Shown here: positions 6,820 to 14,795 of the stretch, one piece after another
How the letters are laid out: each line of letters opens with the position of its first letter
Position numbering within the stretch: the stretch's first letter is position 1
Source of the DNA: an uncultured Prevotellaceae bacterium
Lineage (GTDB): Bacteria > Bacteroidota > Bacteroidia > Bacteroidales > Bacteroidaceae
Direction: 5' to 3'
Length of the DNA stretch: 42,183 bases
NCBI GenBank assembly: GCA_902762565.1
Contig: CACWOS010000056.1
Location: forward strand, 1 to 42,183
Notes under the pieces: generated by a model
What the model saw: only the letters and a program-made list of their open reading frames with translations
What the model was told of the DNA's origin: nothing
Databases searched by the model: none
Program-made: the position numbers and the translations under genes

Positions 6820-7035
6820 GTCGTTTTCCTTTTCTTTGTATTCAAGCATCAGCTCATCAGCCAGATATTCATCACTGCGACAATGGAGGTCGGCAACGCC
6901 CTCACTGATAAGTTCATAGGTGGTGGAATTATAGAAGAAAGATAGTGCATCTTCCAACGTCAAGCCAGTTTCTTTGGCAAAGAGATTCACTATCCTTGCA
7001 TATTTCATTTGAAGTACCGTCTTGTTTGCCTCCAT
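6814..7035 (-). CDS. DUF3791 family protein, downstream copy
   Basis: The product starts MEANKTVLQMKYARIVNLFA (73 aa). The start at 7035 is chosen because it follows the DUF3990 stop by 2 bp; an in-frame codon at 7101 would lie inside the DUF3990 gene. It matches the DUF3791 pattern of a small helical protein: an N-terminal helix, ETGLTLEDALSFFYNS, then a C-terminal helix with YLADELM. DUF3791 genes are regularly found beside DUF3990 genes, suggesting a functional pair. This copy is less typical than the one at 7508-7723 and lacks its YDVLHTFSKEY block. Likely soluble and cytoplasmic. Function not established; an antitoxin-like partner is a reasonable guess. Confidence 0.75.
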   Translation of the reverse strand: MEANKTVLQMKYARIVNLFAKETGLTLEDALSFFYNSTTYELISEGVADLHCRSDEYLADELMLEYKEKENDK

Positions 7036-7037
7036 AA

Positions 7038-7511
7038 TTATACCCTCTCTGCTTTTATAAAATGAAGATGGCGGTCGAGCATGTTGCCATTCAAAATGCA
7101 TAACTGATGATTTGGCTTCTCGTATTTCAAGCGGCCTAAAGCCTCCTCTTTCGTTATGAGTCCAGCGAAATAAAGATCTACCGTATTGAAGACTCTGTCA
7201 TTAGCTACACCGCCAGAAACAGCATCATATTTAGGTGCAGTTATATCTCCCTTACGGCAGAGGGTCACGTAATCAAGCCATTCCTCATCGTAGCTTTCGA
7301 ACGTTTTGATGGTAAAACCAGGTGTTTCCCCATCTAACTCATACTCGTTGATGAAGGCGTCTTTGCCTCTTCTCGTGAATCGCTCAGAGTAGCGTATGGC
7401 TTGTTCTCGCATGCTCGTCAGATAGAATCCACACCCAAAGTCCAACTTGTCTCTGGAATGAAGCACGTCAGGCTTCTCGATACATAGCGTAGATGCGTGA
7501 TATAGTCTCAT
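7038..7511 (-). CDS. DUF3990 protein, ADP-ribosyltransferase-like
   Basis: A 157-aa soluble protein. It opens with LYHAST, followed by HSRDKLDFGCGFYLTSMREQ (residues about 20-38), FESYDEEWLDYV near 86, and VANDRVFNTVDLYFAGLITK near 115. This order is the signature of DUF3990, thought to be related to ADP-ribosyltransferases of the kind used as toxins: an N-terminal YHxS/T strand, a G-F-Y-L-T step like the NAD-binding STS region, and later acidic residues. It overlaps the upstream DUF3791 gene by 4 bp (ATGA) and precedes another DUF3791 gene by 2 bp. The tight coupling suggests toxin-antitoxin stoichiometry, but the toxic activity is inference. Confidence 0.8.
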   Translation of the reverse strand: MRLYHASTLCIEKPDVLHSRDKLDFGCGFYLTSMREQAIRYSERFTRRGKDAFINEYELDGETPGFTIKTFESYDEEWLDYVTLCRKGDITAPKYDAVSGGVANDRVFNTVDLYFAGLITKEEALGRLKYEKPNHQLCILNGNMLDRHLHFIKAERV

Positions 7512-7723
7512 GCCAGTGCCCCCCTCTCCCTTAATGCTTCTGTAAGGTCTTCTACTATATATTCCTTACTGAATGTATGCAGAACGTCGTAGCATGGTAT
7601 AATATAATCATTCAACACTCCTGAAGAGCGCAAAGCTCCATACACTTGCGATGCACTCTTATGAAGAGCTTCAGAAAGGTTGCCCACACAGAATGTTATG
7701 AAATACAAATGCTCTGATGTCAT
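7508..7723 (-). CDS. DUF3791 family protein, upstream copy
   Basis: A 71-aa protein starting MTSEHLYFITFCVGNLSEAL. The start at 7723 is preferred over 7777 because the promoter -7 box (7744-7751) lies between them. It carries the full DUF3791 pattern: a helix with FCVGNLSEALHKSASQVYGA, then LRSSGVLNDYIIPCYDVLHT and SKEYIVEDL. Its stop overlaps the ATG of the DUF3990 gene, so translation is probably coupled. As the first gene of a DUF3791-DUF3990-DUF3791 unit it may act as the neutralising or targeting partner of the DUF3990 protein (inference from gene pairing only). Confidence 0.8.
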   Translation of the reverse strand: MTSEHLYFITFCVGNLSEALHKSASQVYGALRSSGVLNDYIIPCYDVLHTFSKEYIVEDLTEALRERGALA

Positions 7724-7743
7724 ATCGTATATTTTTACAGCGG

Positions 7744-7774
7744 CAAAGATACAAATAATATTTGAAATAGCAAG
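7744..7774 (-). promoter_or_regulatory. Promoter of the DUF3791-DUF3990 unit
   Basis: On the minus strand TATCTTTG (plus 7744-7751) is preceded after 19 nt by CTTG (plus 7771-7774, one mismatch to TTTG). Transcription would start near 7737, some 14 nt before the ATG at 7723. Confidence 0.65.
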
Positions 7775-7844
7775 CAAAACGTAGAAAAAAACAAAAAACC
7801 ATGAGAAAAGAATAAAATAAAACTAAAGGTTGATTCAGCGTCAT

Positions 7845-8057
7845 GGAGCTTTGGATGACATCCAACAAGTGACGGATGTCATCGTTGTAGGTAATCATGG
7901 TCCCTTGGGGTTTCAGCGACTCCCGCCAAAGTGAGAGATGAACAGGCGAAGCCACAATATTCTCGTCGTTGATGCGGATATAGGCTCGCTGGCGACCCTC
8001 TTCGTCCAGTGCGCAGACAGGACGCTTTGTTGATGGCGGCACGGTAGCTATACCTTG
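7845..8057 (-). pseudogene. 5'-truncated gene remnant, AlbA_2/Schlafen-like C-terminus
   Basis: Directly after the TAA of the YycJ-like gene, and in the same frame, the sequence reads ...STKRPVCALDEEGRQRAYIR, INDENIVASPVHLSLWRESL, ...DDIRHLLDVIQ. The stretch RAYIRINDEN-ASPVHLSLW is reminiscent of the C-terminal part of Bacteroidetes ATP-binding/AlbA_2 (Schlafen-type) proteins. No N-terminal domain is present and no plausible start is seen except a GTG at 8042; past 7845 the frame runs into low-complexity hydrophobic sequence and the promoter of the next unit. I read it as the end of a gene whose 5' part was deleted. Family call is tentative. Confidence 0.4.
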
Positions 8058-8861
8058 TTATTCCAGTTCGTAGGGGCCTGTCGGTGAATTGCGTTTCAGC
8101 ACTTCCAACTGCAGGTCGGCACCAGCTACGATGCCATAGCTACGGAGGATGCTTTCAACGGTCTTGCGGGCCAACTCTGGGTGGTTGTTCTCCTCGCTCA
8201 GATGGCAGAGCCAGACGCGTTTCAGGTCTTCACTCATATTCTGCACAATAGCCTCACCACACGAACGGTTCGAGAGATGGCCTGTACCCGAGAGGATGCG
8301 TTCCTTCAGAAACTGCGGATAAGGTCCGTTCATCACCATCTCTTCGTCGTGGTTGGCCTCAATCACCAAATGATGAGCACGACTGATAAAAGGCTTCATG
8401 TCATCGGTTACCATACCCGCATCCGTTATCAGACAGAAGTCCGTACCACCAGCCTCGATAAAGTAGCCAACATTATCCGTACTGTCATGGGGCACACCGA
8501 AAGGGGTCACCTGGAAGTCACCCAACGTGATGGTCTTGCCTTTCTCTACATAACACGCCAAGTCTTGTGACACCTTCTTGGTGACACAGTAGTTACGGTT
8601 TATACCGGCATGCACCTCGCGGGTAGCATAGATGGGTAACGAGAAGTCGGCACTCATAGAACCTACAGACTTGATATGGTCAGCATGGTCGTGCGTCACT
8701 AACACATAGTGAACATTCTGCAGGTTTACACCATACTCCTTGCAGTTTTTGCGCAGACCTCTGAGACCTACGCCAATATCTATGATGAGAGCATCGGTTT
8801 CTGTGGCAAGATAATAGCAATTACCGCTGCTGCCACTACCGAAAGATATGAATTTCAGCAT
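8058..8861 (-). CDS. yycJ: Metallo-beta-lactamase fold hydrolase, YycJ/WalJ-like
   Basis: A 267-aa cytoplasmic protein with the MBL fold. It begins LKFISFGSGSSGNCYYL, the usual YycJ opening, and has the metal-binding motif THDHADH (residues 56-62), a second ligand in FGVPHDS, an Asp in ITDAG, and a late His in TGHLSNRS and CHLSEENNHPE. YycJ proteins are thought to be DNA exonucleases that help coordinate replication, repair and the cell wall in Gram-positives; in Bacteroidetes the role is less clear. Full length for the family. Its stop is directly followed by a degraded gene. A -7 box (TACTTTTG, plus 8882-8889) lies about 20 nt upstream. Confidence 0.88.
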   Translation of the reverse strand: MLKFISFGSGSSGNCYYLATETDALIIDIGVGLRGLRKNCKEYGVNLQNVHYVLVTHDHADHIKSVGSMSADFSLPIYATREVHAGINRNYCVTKKVSQDLACYVEKGKTITLGDFQVTPFGVPHDSTDNVGYFIEAGGTDFCLITDAGMVTDDMKPFISRAHHLVIEANHDEEMVMNGPYPQFLKERILSGTGHLSNRSCGEAIVQNMSEDLKRVWLCHLSEENNHPELARKTVESILRSYGIVAGADLQLEVLKRNSPTGPYELE

Positions 8862-8881
8862 CTTTTTTTCAAAAATTTCTG

Positions 8882-8920
8882 CAAAAGTAATAAAAAGTAG
8901 GCACTTTTTACGTATCTTTG
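8882..8920. promoter_or_regulatory. Divergent promoters
   Basis: Minus strand TACTTTTG at plus 8882-8889 faces the YycJ-like gene. Plus strand TATCTTTG at 8913-8920 faces the small lipoprotein gene and overlaps a nominal ATG at 8918, ruling that start out. Confidence 0.6.
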
Positions 8921-8947
8921 CAGAGATTTTTTAGATATTTAATGATT

Positions 8948-9388
8948 ATGAAACTGCTTTTACTATTCGCAACTGCCTTCATCATGGCAGGATGCAGCTT
9001 AGGAAACGATGGTGACCAACAAGCACAAAACGTTGCAGGGGCATGGGCTGACGCCTATTTCAACTGCGACTTCAAGGATGCCAGCAACTATGTGACGCCT
9101 GAGAGCCAGAAGTGGTTGCAGTATGCGGCTTCCAACACCACTGAGCAGGATCTGAAACTGTTGCAGGAGGCTGGCGGTGCCAGGGTAACGATCAGCGACA
9201 GTTTCGATGAAGCCAACGACACCATGCGACTGGTGACATTGACCGTAGCCAATTGTCTGACGGTGCAAGGACAGACATCAGCCTTAACCAAAGAAGGTAC
9301 ATTCAAGGTTGTGGTGGTCAAACGCGATGCAGGTTGGCAGGTTAGAATGGCAGGCCTACCGCAAAGTGGAATGCAAAGTCGCGACTGA
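8948..9388 (+). CDS. Small secreted lipoprotein, NTF2-like
   Basis: The protein starts MKLLLLFATAFIMAGCSLGN, a signal peptide with lipobox MAGC, so it is a lipid-anchored periplasmic or surface protein of about 147 aa. ATG 8942 two codons upstream is an equally possible start; 8918 is excluded by the promoter. The mature part has a helix with AGAWADAYFNCDFKDASNYV followed by beta-rich sequence ending in a VVVVKRDAGWQVRMAG strand pair. This resembles the NTF2/SnoaL-like lipoproteins grouped as DUF4878 in Bacteroidetes; no function is known. Its 3' end overlaps the convergent tamL gene by 47 bp. Confidence 0.75.
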   Translation: MKLLLLFATAFIMAGCSLGNDGDQQAQNVAGAWADAYFNCDFKDASNYVTPESQKWLQYAASNTTEQDLKLLQEAGGARVTISDSFDEANDTMRLVTLTVANCLTVQGQTSALTKEGTFKVVVVKRDAGWQVRMAGLPQSGMQSRD

Positions 9389-11552
9389 GTTTAGGATAGA
9401 GCAACGGATAGTGCTCCTTGCGCGTTTCATAGGCAGGATTCACGGCTTTCATACCCATATCAAAACGTACAATGAAGTAGTCGAAGTTCAAACGTAAGCC
9501 AAAACCATAGCTGACAGCCAACTGCTTCCAGAACTCTGAGAACTTAAACTGTCCTCCGGGCTGTTCAGGGTAGTTGCGCAGTGTCCAGATGTTACCGGCA
9601 TCCACAAAAAGAGCGGCACCAAACTTCCAGAACAGCTTAGCTCTGTACTCCATATTCATATCCAACTTCATATCACCCGTCTGATTGATGAAATCAATAC
9701 GTCCGTCAGTACCCACGAACTTACCAGGGCCCAGCGAGCGTACACTCCAGCCACGCACACTATTGGCACCACCGGAAAAGTAGCGTTTCTCGAATGGCAG
9801 AATGGTGCTGTTGCCATAGGGATAGGCAATACCCAGTCCAAAATGCAGTGCCAGCTCATTATTGTAAGCCAGTTGAATGTTACGTGTCAAGTCTATATCG
9901 GCCTTGGCATACTGTGCAAAAGCCAAGTCGAGGAACGTATACTGTCCGTCAGCATTCCGATGAAATCGTAACGTATGCGCAGCAGCATTCAATAGGTTAC
10001 CTGCCGTTTCGGCCTTTGCCTTGATGGCAATACGTCCATTATTATAGGTATAGCCCACACCAAACTTCATGATAAACAAGTTCTCGTAGTTATAGCGTAG
10101 AATGGCATTACGCGAACTGGTGTCAAGCAGGTATTCGTTCTTAAACGTCTCACTGATCCATGGCATCGAGATGTAGTTCAAGTCCAAAAGGTCAATCTGA
10201 TAGCGGTCGTGGTGGCGCTGATCGTTCCACTTATAACGCCAAGCCACCGAAAACACCCTACGGCGGAACTCGGGACGATTCTGCAGGTCGTACAACAACG
10301 ACACCTCACTGGTAGCATTGGTACGCCTACGGAAGCTACGGGCTAGGAAGGGTGCGATGAAACGGGGGAAATTCAGCTTCGTCTCCAAACTATACTCCAT
10401 AAAGTTCTGCTGTGCATAGCCCTCTAAACCTCTAATGGCTTCGTAGGCGCCACGCAGTTCGATGGTCAACAACTCGGAACCCCTGAACAGATTACGGTTC
10501 TGGTAGGTCAGCGAAGCGGCAGCACCGAGGTCACCAGACGTATTCGTACCTTCTGGCTGGAATGAGATAGTCGAGGGTTTATTCGTCGTGATGGCGATGT
10601 CGCAGTCGAGCACGGACTCTTCAGGATGTTCCTTGAATGAAATATTGGTATAGCGTACGGCACCCAAGCGTCCGAAGTGGTTATAGGTCTCTTGCAAATG
10701 ACGCGACGAATAAAACTTTCCACTTTCCAGGAATGTATTGTTCTTCAAGACTTTAGGCCGTAGATGGATGGTGCTGTCCTCCAAATTACCACTTCTGTAG
10801 GTAATGTCACCCATCGTATAACGCTCATGCGGCGCATCCTTCACGTGATTGTTGCGGAAACGATGCAACACCAGCGTCAGATCAATCCACTGCGTTCCTG
10901 CGATGGAATCGGCCTTATACGATATGAAGTCTTTGTTAAACCGGTAATAGCCGTTCTGCGTCAATTCGCTAACAATACGTTTGCGCTCATTATCCAAATT
11001 GTCAGCGCTGAAGCTCATGCCGCTATGGAGTCCCCACGTGGTGGAATCGGCAGTATTCAGCAGTTGGGCTATCATCGTATCTTGTATCTCATAACGTACG
11101 TGGCGTATCTTGTAGCGCTGACCGGGATGCAGATAATAGGTGGTGCGCAACTTCTTGCCCTTCACCTTCTGTCCCACATCGACCGTTGCACGTAGAAAAC
11201 CCATGTTCTGAAGGTTATCGCGCAGACGAGCTGCTGACTGAAGGGTCTGTAGTGAGTCGTACAGTTGTGGAGCTTCACCGATGGAGCGCAGCGTACGATT
11301 CAGCCATCGTGTGGTGTCGCGGCCTGATAACGAATAGGTGTACAAGGGCACCTTGATGAGCGAGAACCAGCGAGAATTACCACGCTGACGCACATACGAC
11401 TTCAATTCTGTGGTATTGATACTCCGCTCCTTAACGTCACTTTTAACCTTCACCTTATCCAACAACAGATCTCCGTCGGCCACGTATTTCGTTTCCGAGC
11501 AGGATGCCAACAGCAGCATTCCAAAGGCAGTTATGATAAGGTACCTCCGCAT
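9342..11552 (-). CDS. tamL: TamL, lipidated TamA/BamA-family outer membrane protein
   Basis: A 736-aa Omp85-family protein. The start at 11552 gives a clean lipoprotein signal (MRRYLIITAFGMLLLASC); the upstream ATG at 11573 lies on the far side of the -7 box (11561-11568) and is unlikely. After the lipid anchor come POTRA-like repeats (about 25-330, with LRDNLQNMGFLRATVDV and RIVSELTQNGYYRFNKDF), then a beta-barrel (about 340-736) with the Omp85 motif ...RYFSGGANSVRGWSVRSLGP and a terminal Phe. In Bacteroidetes this lipidated TamA works with TamB, encoded here at 21728, in assembling outer-membrane components. Length and termini look complete. The promoter implies a leader of only a few nucleotides. 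Confidence 0.85.
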   Translation of the reverse strand: MRRYLIITAFGMLLLASCSETKYVADGDLLLDKVKVKSDVKERSINTTELKSYVRQRGNSRWFSLIKVPLYTYSLSGRDTTRWLNRTLRSIGEAPQLYDSLQTLQSAARLRDNLQNMGFLRATVDVGQKVKGKKLRTTYYLHPGQRYKIRHVRYEIQDTMIAQLLNTADSTTWGLHSGMSFSADNLDNERKRIVSELTQNGYYRFNKDFISYKADSIAGTQWIDLTLVLHRFRNNHVKDAPHERYTMGDITYRSGNLEDSTIHLRPKVLKNNTFLESGKFYSSRHLQETYNHFGRLGAVRYTNISFKEHPEESVLDCDIAITTNKPSTISFQPEGTNTSGDLGAAASLTYQNRNLFRGSELLTIELRGAYEAIRGLEGYAQQNFMEYSLETKLNFPRFIAPFLARSFRRRTNATSEVSLLYDLQNRPEFRRRVFSVAWRYKWNDQRHHDRYQIDLLDLNYISMPWISETFKNEYLLDTSSRNAILRYNYENLFIMKFGVGYTYNNGRIAIKAKAETAGNLLNAAAHTLRFHRNADGQYTFLDLAFAQYAKADIDLTRNIQLAYNNELALHFGLGIAYPYGNSTILPFEKRYFSGGANSVRGWSVRSLGPGKFVGTDGRIDFINQTGDMKLDMNMEYRAKLFWKFGAALFVDAGNIWTLRNYPEQPGGQFKFSEFWKQLAVSYGFGLRLNFDYFIVRFDMGMKAVNPAYETRKEHYPLLYPKLSRDFAFHFAVGLPF

Positions 11553-11556
11553 ATTT

Positions 11557-11620
11557 CGTGCAAAGTTACGCATTTTTTCTTAATTCTTAACTCTTAACTC
11601 TTAATTATTTCTTATCTTTG
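11557..11620. promoter_or_regulatory. Divergent promoter cassette, copy A
   Basis: A 64-bp block with TAACTTTG on the minus strand (plus 11561-11568, facing tamL) and TATCTTTG on the plus strand (11613-11620, facing the rRNA methyltransferase). The middle is built of TTAACTC/TTAATTC words. It matches a second block at 14796-14859 at 59 of 64 positions, including both -7 boxes and their spacing. The -33 elements are weak. Confidence 0.7.
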
Positions 11621-11642
11621 CACTCAAATAATCATTTATCGT

Positions 11643-12401
11643 ATGCTAAGCAAGAACCAAATCAAGTTAATCAAGTCGTTGGAATCGAAGAAATTCCGCA
11701 AACGCGAGGGTTTGTTTGTAGCCGAAGGGCCCAAAGTCGTTGGTGACCTGCTTCGCGCCGGCTACCAGCCCCACTCCATCTATGCGACTCCTCAATGTTC
11801 ATTGTCAAATATTCCATGTTCAACGTCAAACATTCAGCTTTCGACGATTACTGATGACGAACTCCACCGCATCAGCTTCCTACAACACCCCCAAGAAGTC
11901 CTGGCCATCTTCCACATCCCCACTCCACTAGATTCTTCCAACTTACATCTTCCATCGGACATCTGTCTTGCCCTCGATGGCGTTCAGGATCCTGGCAACG
12001 TGGGCACCATCATCCGTATTGCCGACTGGTTTGGCATCAGTCACATTTTCTGTTCACCCGATACTGCCGACATATACAATCCTAAAGTGGTGCAAGCCAC
12101 GATGGGCAGCTTGGCTCACATTAGCGTCACTTACTGCGACCTGGTGCCATTGCTCCGCAAGGCTACTGTTCCCATCTATGGCACCTTGCTAGACGGACAG
12201 GACATCTACCAACAGCCACTGTCCCGTGAGGGCATCATCGTTATGGGCAATGAGGGCAACGGCATCTCGTCTGAGGTACGCCAATTAATAACCAATAAGC
12301 TATTAATTCCAAACTTTAATAAGAATAGCGAAACTGCTGAATCTCTGAATGTTGCAATTGCAACAGCTATTACTTGTTCGGAGTTTTGCAGAAGGTTTTA
12401 A
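11643..12401 (+). CDS. TrmH/SpoU-family RNA 2'-O-methyltransferase
   Basis: A 252-aa SPOUT methyltransferase. The N-terminal RNA-binding part (KFRKREGLFVAEGPKVV) is followed by the three SpoU motifs: DPGNVGTIIR (116-125), IVMGNEGNGIS (about 199-209) and ESLNVAIATAI (about 233-243), which build the knotted SAM site. It methylates a ribose 2'-OH in rRNA or tRNA; the exact nucleotide is not inferable. Two stretches look inserted between the domains: residues about 51-68 (CSLSNIPCSTSNIQLSTI) and 95-105 (PLDSSNLHLPS). Their DNA consists of repeated TGTTCA/GTCAAA and CTTCCA words like the simple repeats elsewhere in this window. The end overlaps the convergent maf gene by 32 bp. Promoter at 11613. 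Confidence 0.85.
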   Translation: MLSKNQIKLIKSLESKKFRKREGLFVAEGPKVVGDLLRAGYQPHSIYATPQCSLSNIPCSTSNIQLSTITDDELHRISFLQHPQEVLAIFHIPTPLDSSNLHLPSDICLALDGVQDPGNVGTIIRIADWFGISHIFCSPDTADIYNPKVVQATMGSLAHISVTYCDLVPLLRKATVPIYGTLLDGQDIYQQPLSREGIIVMGNEGNGISSEVRQLITNKLLIPNFNKNSETAESLNVAIATAITCSEFCRRF

Positions 12402-12957
12402 GGGCTTCGTAAATGCGCTGCACAGGCAGTCCCATCACATTGAAATAACTACCCTCCAAGGCCGTCACACCAATGTAGCCTATCCACTCCTGTATACCAT
12501 AAGCGCCAGCCTTGTCCATCGGCTTGTAGGTATGCACATAATAGTCGATTTCATCGCTACTCAACTCCTTGAAGGTCACGTTCGTAACCACCGAGAAACT
12601 TACCTGACGCTGGCGTGTGGACAGTGTCACCCCAGTAGCCACCTGATGCGTCTGCCCGCTCAGTTCACCCAACATACGCTTAGCATCAGCCTCGTCATGG
12701 GGCTTTCCCATCACCTCATCACCCAGTATCACAACAGTGTCAGCTGTTATCACCAACTCATCATCAGACATCGTCTGGATATAGGCATCAGCTTTCTTTT
12801 TTGAGATGAATTCGGCAATTTTCAGCGTTGGCAAATCGTGCGGATAACTCTCGTCAATGCCCTCGATAATGCGCGTCTGAAAGTCAATGTCCAAGCCCGC
12901 CAACAACTCCTTGCGTCTGGGCGAATTACTAGCCAGTATAATCTTATAATTATCCAT
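12370..12957 (-). CDS. maf: Maf-family nucleotide pyrophosphatase
   Basis: A 195-aa Maf/YhdE-type house-cleaning nucleotide pyrophosphatase, which hydrolyses non-canonical or excess dTTP/UTP to the monophosphate. The family signature ILASNSPRRKELL stands at residues 6-18, then GIDESYP, the catalytic ITADTVV near residue 70 and GKPHDEADAKRML just after. The C-terminal block DKAGAYGIQEW and GSYFNVMGLPV is intact. Start at 12957 (MDNYKI) chosen; ATG 12963 two codons upstream is possible, and both lie in a 14-bp tandem repeat. Last gene of the nitroreductase-DUF2520-kdsC-maf run. Confidence 0.9.
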   Translation of the reverse strand: MDNYKIILASNSPRRKELLAGLDIDFQTRIIEGIDESYPHDLPTLKIAEFISKKKADAYIQTMSDDELVITADTVVILGDEVMGKPHDEADAKRMLGELSGQTHQVATGVTLSTRQRQVSFSVVTNVTFKELSSDEIDYYVHTYKPMDKAGAYGIQEWIGYIGVTALEGSYFNVMGLPVQRIYEALKTFCKTPNK

Positions 12958-12975
12958 TATCATTTATCCATTATC
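12948..12975. repeat. Two tandem 14-bp copies at the maf start
   Basis: AATTATCCATTATC (12948-12961) and ATTTATCCATTATC (12962-12975) differ at one base and cover the maf start codon, so the N-terminal residues of Maf are in part repeat-encoded. Same class as the other short word repeats in gene gaps of this window. Confidence 0.75.
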
Positions 12976-12990
12976 AATTAGCGAATGCGC

Positions 12991-13509
12991 TTACCATCCA
13001 AACGCCCTTTCATCCTTTAGCCATTTGCCCTGAGCACGCAGCACCTGCTCTATGACATCGCGTCCACAGCCCTGACCACCGCAGCGTTCGCTGACATAAC
13101 AACTGGCAGCCTTCACCTCCGGACAAGCATCCTTTGGACATACGGCACAGCCCACGCGACGCATGACTTCCAAGTCAGGGATATCGTCACCCATGAAGAT
13201 AATCTCGTCGTCCTTCAGACCGTATTTCGCGATGAAATCATCGTAAATCTTGATTTTCACGGTGGCACCCAGATAAATATCCTCCATACCCAAGCCCTCA
13301 TAGCGCTTTCGAACAGCCTCAATCTTACAACCAGAGATAATGGCCACACGCAGTCCCATCTTCATAGCCAGTTGGATAGCGTAGCCGTCCTTGATATTGA
13401 CAGTGCGCAGGGGCGTTCCGTCCATGCCTAGGGCGATAGTTTCTGACGAGAGCACCCCATCCAGGTCGAATACCACGGCACGTATCTTCTGTAAATCGTA
13501 GTTAATCAT
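12991..13509 (-). CDS. kdsC: KDO-8-phosphate phosphatase, KdsC-like HAD hydrolase
   Basis: A 172-aa HAD phosphatase without a cap domain. Motif I is VVFDLDGVL (nucleophile D and general acid D), motif II IISG, motif III a Lys in VKIKIYDDF, motif [14 protein letters not shown]. This is the layout of KdsC, which removes the 8-phosphate of KDO-8-P for lipopolysaccharide core synthesis. The start at 13509 overlaps the upstream DUF2520 stop by 8 bp (ATGATTAA) and is preferred to 13548, deep in that gene. The C-terminus carries extra cysteines ([22 protein letters not shown]) often seen in Bacteroidetes members. Phosphatase specificity is inferred. Confidence 0.85.
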   Translation of the reverse strand: MINYDLQKIRAVVFDLDGVLSSETIALGMDGTPLRTVNIKDGYAIQLAMKMGLRVAIISGCKIEAVRKRYEGLGMEDIYLGATVKIKIYDDFIAKYGLKDDEIIFMGDDIPDLEVMRRVGCAVCPKDACPEVKAASCYVSERCGGQGCGRDVIEQVLRAQGKWLKDERAFGW

Positions 13510-14224
13510 TGTCCGCAATTCGTTGTATGTCGTTTGATAAAGCTTCATAAATGGCCTTCACCTCAGGCTTTCCTTCCAACATGGACGCCTGCATCTGCAC
13601 GACGTTCTGATCGCCACGTACGGCAGGCCCTGTCTGAGCCTCGCGGGGTGCCAGCTCATGCACCTTCTGCGCTGTTTCGTCCACTAAAGGCAGCATAACG
13701 GAAAAAGGCAGTCCCTTAGCTGCCAACACCTCTGCCGATAGTGCATAGCAGTGGTTCACGAAGTTGCAGGCAAATACAGCGGCCAGATGCAGGTGTTTGC
13801 GCCCCGCACTATCCAGCTCATATATATGAGGTGTCAGTGTTTCTGCCAACATTTTCAACCGTTCCATCGAGACGTCATCGGTAGTCTCTAGAAATAAAGA
13901 AATGCCGTTGAAATCGACCAATCGTTCTTTCGAGAAGGTCTGCATGGGATAGAGCACGCCATAATGCGTAGCCATTCCGGAAAAGATGTTCATGGGCATC
14001 GAACCAGCCGTATGCACAAACAACTGACTCTCCCGCCCTTTCGTCGCCTGACGGGCTACTTCCTGCAGGGCACTGTCCTTGACGCTAATGATATAGACGT
14101 CAGCCTTCGTCGGCAATTCCTCCAACGTACGGCTATTGACGCTCACCACCTCGTGGCCTGCCTGCTGCAAAGCCGGCAACAAGTTTGTTGCCACCCGTCC
14201 TCGTCCAATTAAAACGACTTTCAT
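13502..14224 (-). CDS. Rossmann-fold DUF2520 protein
   Basis: A 240-aa cytoplasmic protein. The N-terminal Rossmann domain opens with [17 protein letters not shown] (GxGxxxxx dinucleotide loop) and [12 protein letters not shown]; the C-terminal helical DUF2520 domain includes [19 protein letters not shown] and the pattern [11 protein letters not shown]. The architecture resembles 6-phosphogluconate or pyrroline-5-carboxylate reductase-type dehydrogenases, so an NAD(P)-dependent oxidoreductase is likely; no substrate is known to me. It overlaps kdsC by 8 bp, and an order DUF2520-kdsC-maf is common in Bacteroidales, as far as I recall. Confidence 0.85.
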   Translation of the reverse strand: MKVVLIGRGRVATNLLPALQQAGHEVVSVNSRTLEELPTKADVYIISVKDSALQEVARQATKGRESQLFVHTAGSMPMNIFSGMATHYGVLYPMQTFSKERLVDFNGISLFLETTDDVSMERLKMLAETLTPHIYELDSAGRKHLHLAAVFACNFVNHCYALSAEVLAAKGLPFSVMLPLVDETAQKVHELAPREAQTGPAVRGDQNVVQMQASMLEGKPEVKAIYEALSNDIQRIADND

Positions 14225-14252
14225 TTTATCGATATTTCGAAATCACGCCATT

Positions 14253-14777
14253 TTAATACTTATTGAGATGCACATTCTCCCACTTCAGTTTATCCTCGTT
14301 CTGAGGCTTACGCTCATCAGCCTTATGACCAACAGCCAGAATGCAGAGGCATGACATGTTTTCAGGGATATCCAGCACACCCTGAATGACGGTGTCTGCC
14401 GATGTGCCGTCACTCAGTCCGCGACCACGCATCTGTATCCAGCACGAGCCGAGTCCCAGAGCCTCAATCTGATATTGCATCGAGATAGCTGCTATCGAAC
14501 CGTCCTCCACCCAACAGTCGTTTTGCATAGGGTCGCCCAAGACAACAATAGCCAGCGGAGCATCCTTCAGGAACTGACCGCCCATATCCTTGGCATCAGC
14601 CAGCTTCTCCAGATCGGTCTTGTCGTCAACCACCACGAACTGCCAGGCACGCTGTCCTTTCGAGGTAGGAGCCATCAAGCCTGCACGCAATATCAACTTC
14701 ACGTCTTCTGCATCAATCTCTTCAGCAGTAAACTTACGGTGAGAGCGACGCAATTGTACTAAATCCTTAAATTCCAT
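14253..14777 (-). CDS. Nitroreductase-family flavoprotein
   Basis: A 174-aa FMN-dependent nitroreductase-fold protein. It has the family opening MEFKDLVQLRRSHRKF (FMN phosphate contact at RRSHR), the APTSKGQRAWQFVVV block (residues about 36-50), and a C-terminal segment IEALGLGSCWIQMRG. Enzymes of this fold use NAD(P)H to reduce quinones, nitro compounds or flavins; the physiological substrate is unknown. Start at 14777 follows from the -7 box at 14800-14807, which excludes the longer frame to 14810. First gene of a four-gene minus-strand run; 28 bp separate it from the DUF2520 gene. Confidence 0.85.
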   Translation of the reverse strand: MEFKDLVQLRRSHRKFTAEEIDAEDVKLILRAGLMAPTSKGQRAWQFVVVDDKTDLEKLADAKDMGGQFLKDAPLAIVVLGDPMQNDCWVEDGSIAAISMQYQIEALGLGSCWIQMRGRGLSDGTSADTVIQGVLDIPENMSCLCILAVGHKADERKPQNEDKLKWENVHLNKY

Positions 14778-14795
14778 AAGCGTTTTTACGATTTT

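Noticed and set aside
7671-7844. Extension of the AlbA_2-like remnant
   Set aside because: Past 7845 the translation becomes hydrophobic low-complexity sequence and crosses the DUF3791 promoter and start, so only 7845-8057 is kept.
9342-9388. Frameshift between the small lipoprotein and tamL
   Set aside because: The genes are convergent and the 47-bp overlap is of two intact ends.
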